From Chara braunii (lineage: Eukaryota; Streptophyta; Charophyceae; Charales; Characeae): 43,417 nucleotides of DNA. Below, piece after piece: positions 42,070 through 43,417 of the stretch (position 1 is its first letter; each line of letters opens with the position of its first letter). The notes under the pieces are model-generated. The model worked only from the letters and a program-made list of their open reading frames with translations. It did no database searches and was not told the origin of the DNA. The translations under genes were made by a program, and so were the position numbers. Location of the stretch: assembly GCA_003427395.1 (NCBI GenBank), contig BFEA01000870.1, forward strand, positions 265,078-308,494, given 5' to 3'.

Positions 42070-42490
42070 TTGCAGATAAAGAACATTCATCCCTTGTTTT
42101 TTGTTTTTTCTTCTCCCTCTGGAGCAATTGTGAGAGGATCAGACTCTCAGCTGCCTGTAAGGAGAAGAGGTTCTCTGCCCCTTTACTGGCTGGTTTACCC
42201 AAATAGAACACAACTCTACTTGACACCAGGAGCGAGGTCCCTGGTAAAGGTGATCAGATTTCACGCGCAAATTTGGACGTGTCTCTGGAGAGATGAAAAG
42301 ATTGATCCGCTTTTCTGCACCTCTGGACTTAGGCGTCTAATCCAATCCTCTTTCCTAGTGGGAACTCGCCCCAGACGAGGACAAAGAAACAGAAGTGAAG
42401 TCCTTAAGCTGGAGCAGGATTCGAACTCATGACCACGTGTTTAACAACAGCAACATGTCGCTATTATTCAGCCACATGCTGTTGGTGAAG
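42070..42490 (-). repeat. tRNA-derived SINE, minus strand
   Basis: On the minus strand TGGCTGAATAA (A box, 42464-42474) and GAGTTCGAATCC (near-perfect B box, 42417-42428) are spaced as in a tRNA, with CATG just before the B box as in the head near 3040. About 350 bases of body follow leftward. The acceptor stem does not close, so this is a SINE and not a tRNA gene. The 3' end is not clear. Confidence 0.6.
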
Positions 42491-42828
42491 TGGTGTAGAA
42501 CTGCTGGATCACTACTTGCTATATGTGAAAAAAGAAAGATCGGATGTCGCACACGCGCGCACACACACACACTCTTTTTGTGGAGTTCTGGATGGCGAAC
42601 ATGATAACATACTCAAGTTGTATATAACAAACATGACAACACACGGGGGTTGTGTATAGCGAACATGACAACAAACACAGACACACACAAACACAGGAGA
42701 GGAAGAATGTGAAAGGGAGGAGAAGGACGTGGCCATGTTGGACCAGTCAAAAGATAGATCGGATAACTCTCAACCATGGCCGCGTTTCCGAGAAGTCTCC
42801 GCACTTTCCCTCTCTCTCTCGTGCATCC

Positions 42829-43110
42829 TGCCTGCCTGCATGCCTACATGCCTGCATACCTACATGCCTGCATGTCTGTGTCCCTGCCTGTCTGCCTGCC
42901 TGCCTACGTGTATGTGTGTTTGCCTGCCTGTCTGCCTGTGTCCCTGCCTGTATCCCTGAAAGCCATTCTCGCCGGCCTGTGTCCCTGCCGGCGCGCTCCC
43001 GTGCCTGCGTGCCTGCCTGGCACTTTCTGGGTCGCTGGCTGCCTGTCTGGCTTTCTCCAGATACCTGCTTGTGCCCCTGCCTGCCTGTGTCCCTGCCTGG
43101 GCCTTTTCTT
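42829..43110 (+). repeat. (TGCC)n/TGTCCC minisatellite
   Basis: Irregular repeats of TGCCTGCCTG, TGTCTGCCTG and TGTCCCTGCC. All three plus-strand frames stay open because of the repeat (Cys/Leu/Pro rich) and none is a gene. Confidence 0.85.
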
Positions 43111-43386
43111 TGTGTCTGCACTCAGAGAGCACTTTCTGACAGGGCTGTTTTTGCCCTTTCTGGGCCATAAAGGGTCCTTCACATATTCCTCCACTAAACC
43201 ACTCACTGCCCGTCTGGGGGAACAAAGGTTGCTGCTGTACCCTGTTTATGAGCAAAGATGGGCCTGTATGCCTGATGTCTGAGTTAATCTTTCCTCTTTG
43301 TTTTTGTCTTCTTTTTCTTTTTATTGAAAAACATGTTAACCGGGAGCCAACATCGAGATTGTGATATGAGCAGCCCATCTATGACA

Positions 43387-43390
<4 letters not shown>

Positions 43391-43417
<27 letters not shown>
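43391..43417 (+). repeat. T run at the window end
   Basis: At least 27 T to the last base. Possibly the complement of a poly(A) tail of a minus-strand retroelement beyond the window. Confidence 0.7.

Noticed and set aside
42410-42480. A true tRNA gene on the minus strand
   Set aside because: A and B boxes are good but the acceptor and D stems do not close, and a repeat body follows. A SINE fits better.
42652-43282. 172- and 168-codon Cys/Leu-rich frames, possible secreted Cys-rich proteins
   Set aside because: They arise from TGCC/TGTCCC repeats readable in several frames on both strands.

Overview
This is a piece of a large, repeat-rich eukaryotic nuclear genome. It has long dinucleotide microsatellites, assembly gaps (N at 13264-13423 and 29342-30184, plus a few single N), decayed retroelements, tandem arrays and one convincing conserved gene. 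My best guess is a streptophyte alga of the Chara type: a plant-style mix of LINE, hAT-like MITE and Ulp1-bearing element, with long CT/GA arrays. This is a guess, because nothing here is lineage-diagnostic without a search.

Layout. 1-5 kb: microsatellites, a strong compound hairpin (576-634), tRNA-derived SINE heads and a degenerate tandem array (3340-4180). 5074-8025 (minus): an uninterrupted 983-codon NOM1/Sgd1 gene (nucleolar MIF4G plus MA3 protein), with an (AC)n(AG)n tract just upstream of its start. 8.2-13.3 kb: low-complexity DNA, including about 1.4 kb of polypyrimidine that flips to polypurine near 11.5 kb, a 273-bp hAT-like MITE with intact 8-bp target duplication (11871-12143), and a 26-bp perfect inverted repeat near 12.75 kb. 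14.3-15.0 and 27.2-27.9 kb: two copies of one dispersed repeat, each ending at a CT microsatellite.

15.2-21.2 kb: a decayed non-LTR retrotransposon on the plus strand with duplicated 5' segments, recognisable endonuclease and reverse transcriptase segments, and many stops. It runs directly into a 16-unit, about 80-bp satellite (21.2-22.4 kb), followed by a dense cluster of TTCG/CGAA palindromes. 22.5-27.1 kb holds nothing I recognise except a TATA/initiator-like promoter. 28.3-32.4 kb is a mosaic of diverged direct duplications ending in a second promoter with the same TATA plus TTCATTCATTCRAGC arrangement.

33.2-40.4 kb is the most interesting part. It is AT-rich and contains a minus-strand Ulp1-type (C48) protease frame with three in-frame stops but no frameshift, and a minus-strand reading frame of 257 codons of unknown function. 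Both are bracketed by copies of one hairpin family (arms GGTCGGTAGGTGCATA and its complement): two copies on the left inside 0.48-kb tandem units that also carry a hammerhead-like motif, and three on the right. I read this as a large, mostly dead mobile element with hairpins toward both ends. The hairpins and the frames are seen in the sequence; the single-element model is inference. 41-43.4 kb returns to polypurine, GA and TGCC arrays and another tRNA-derived SINE head.
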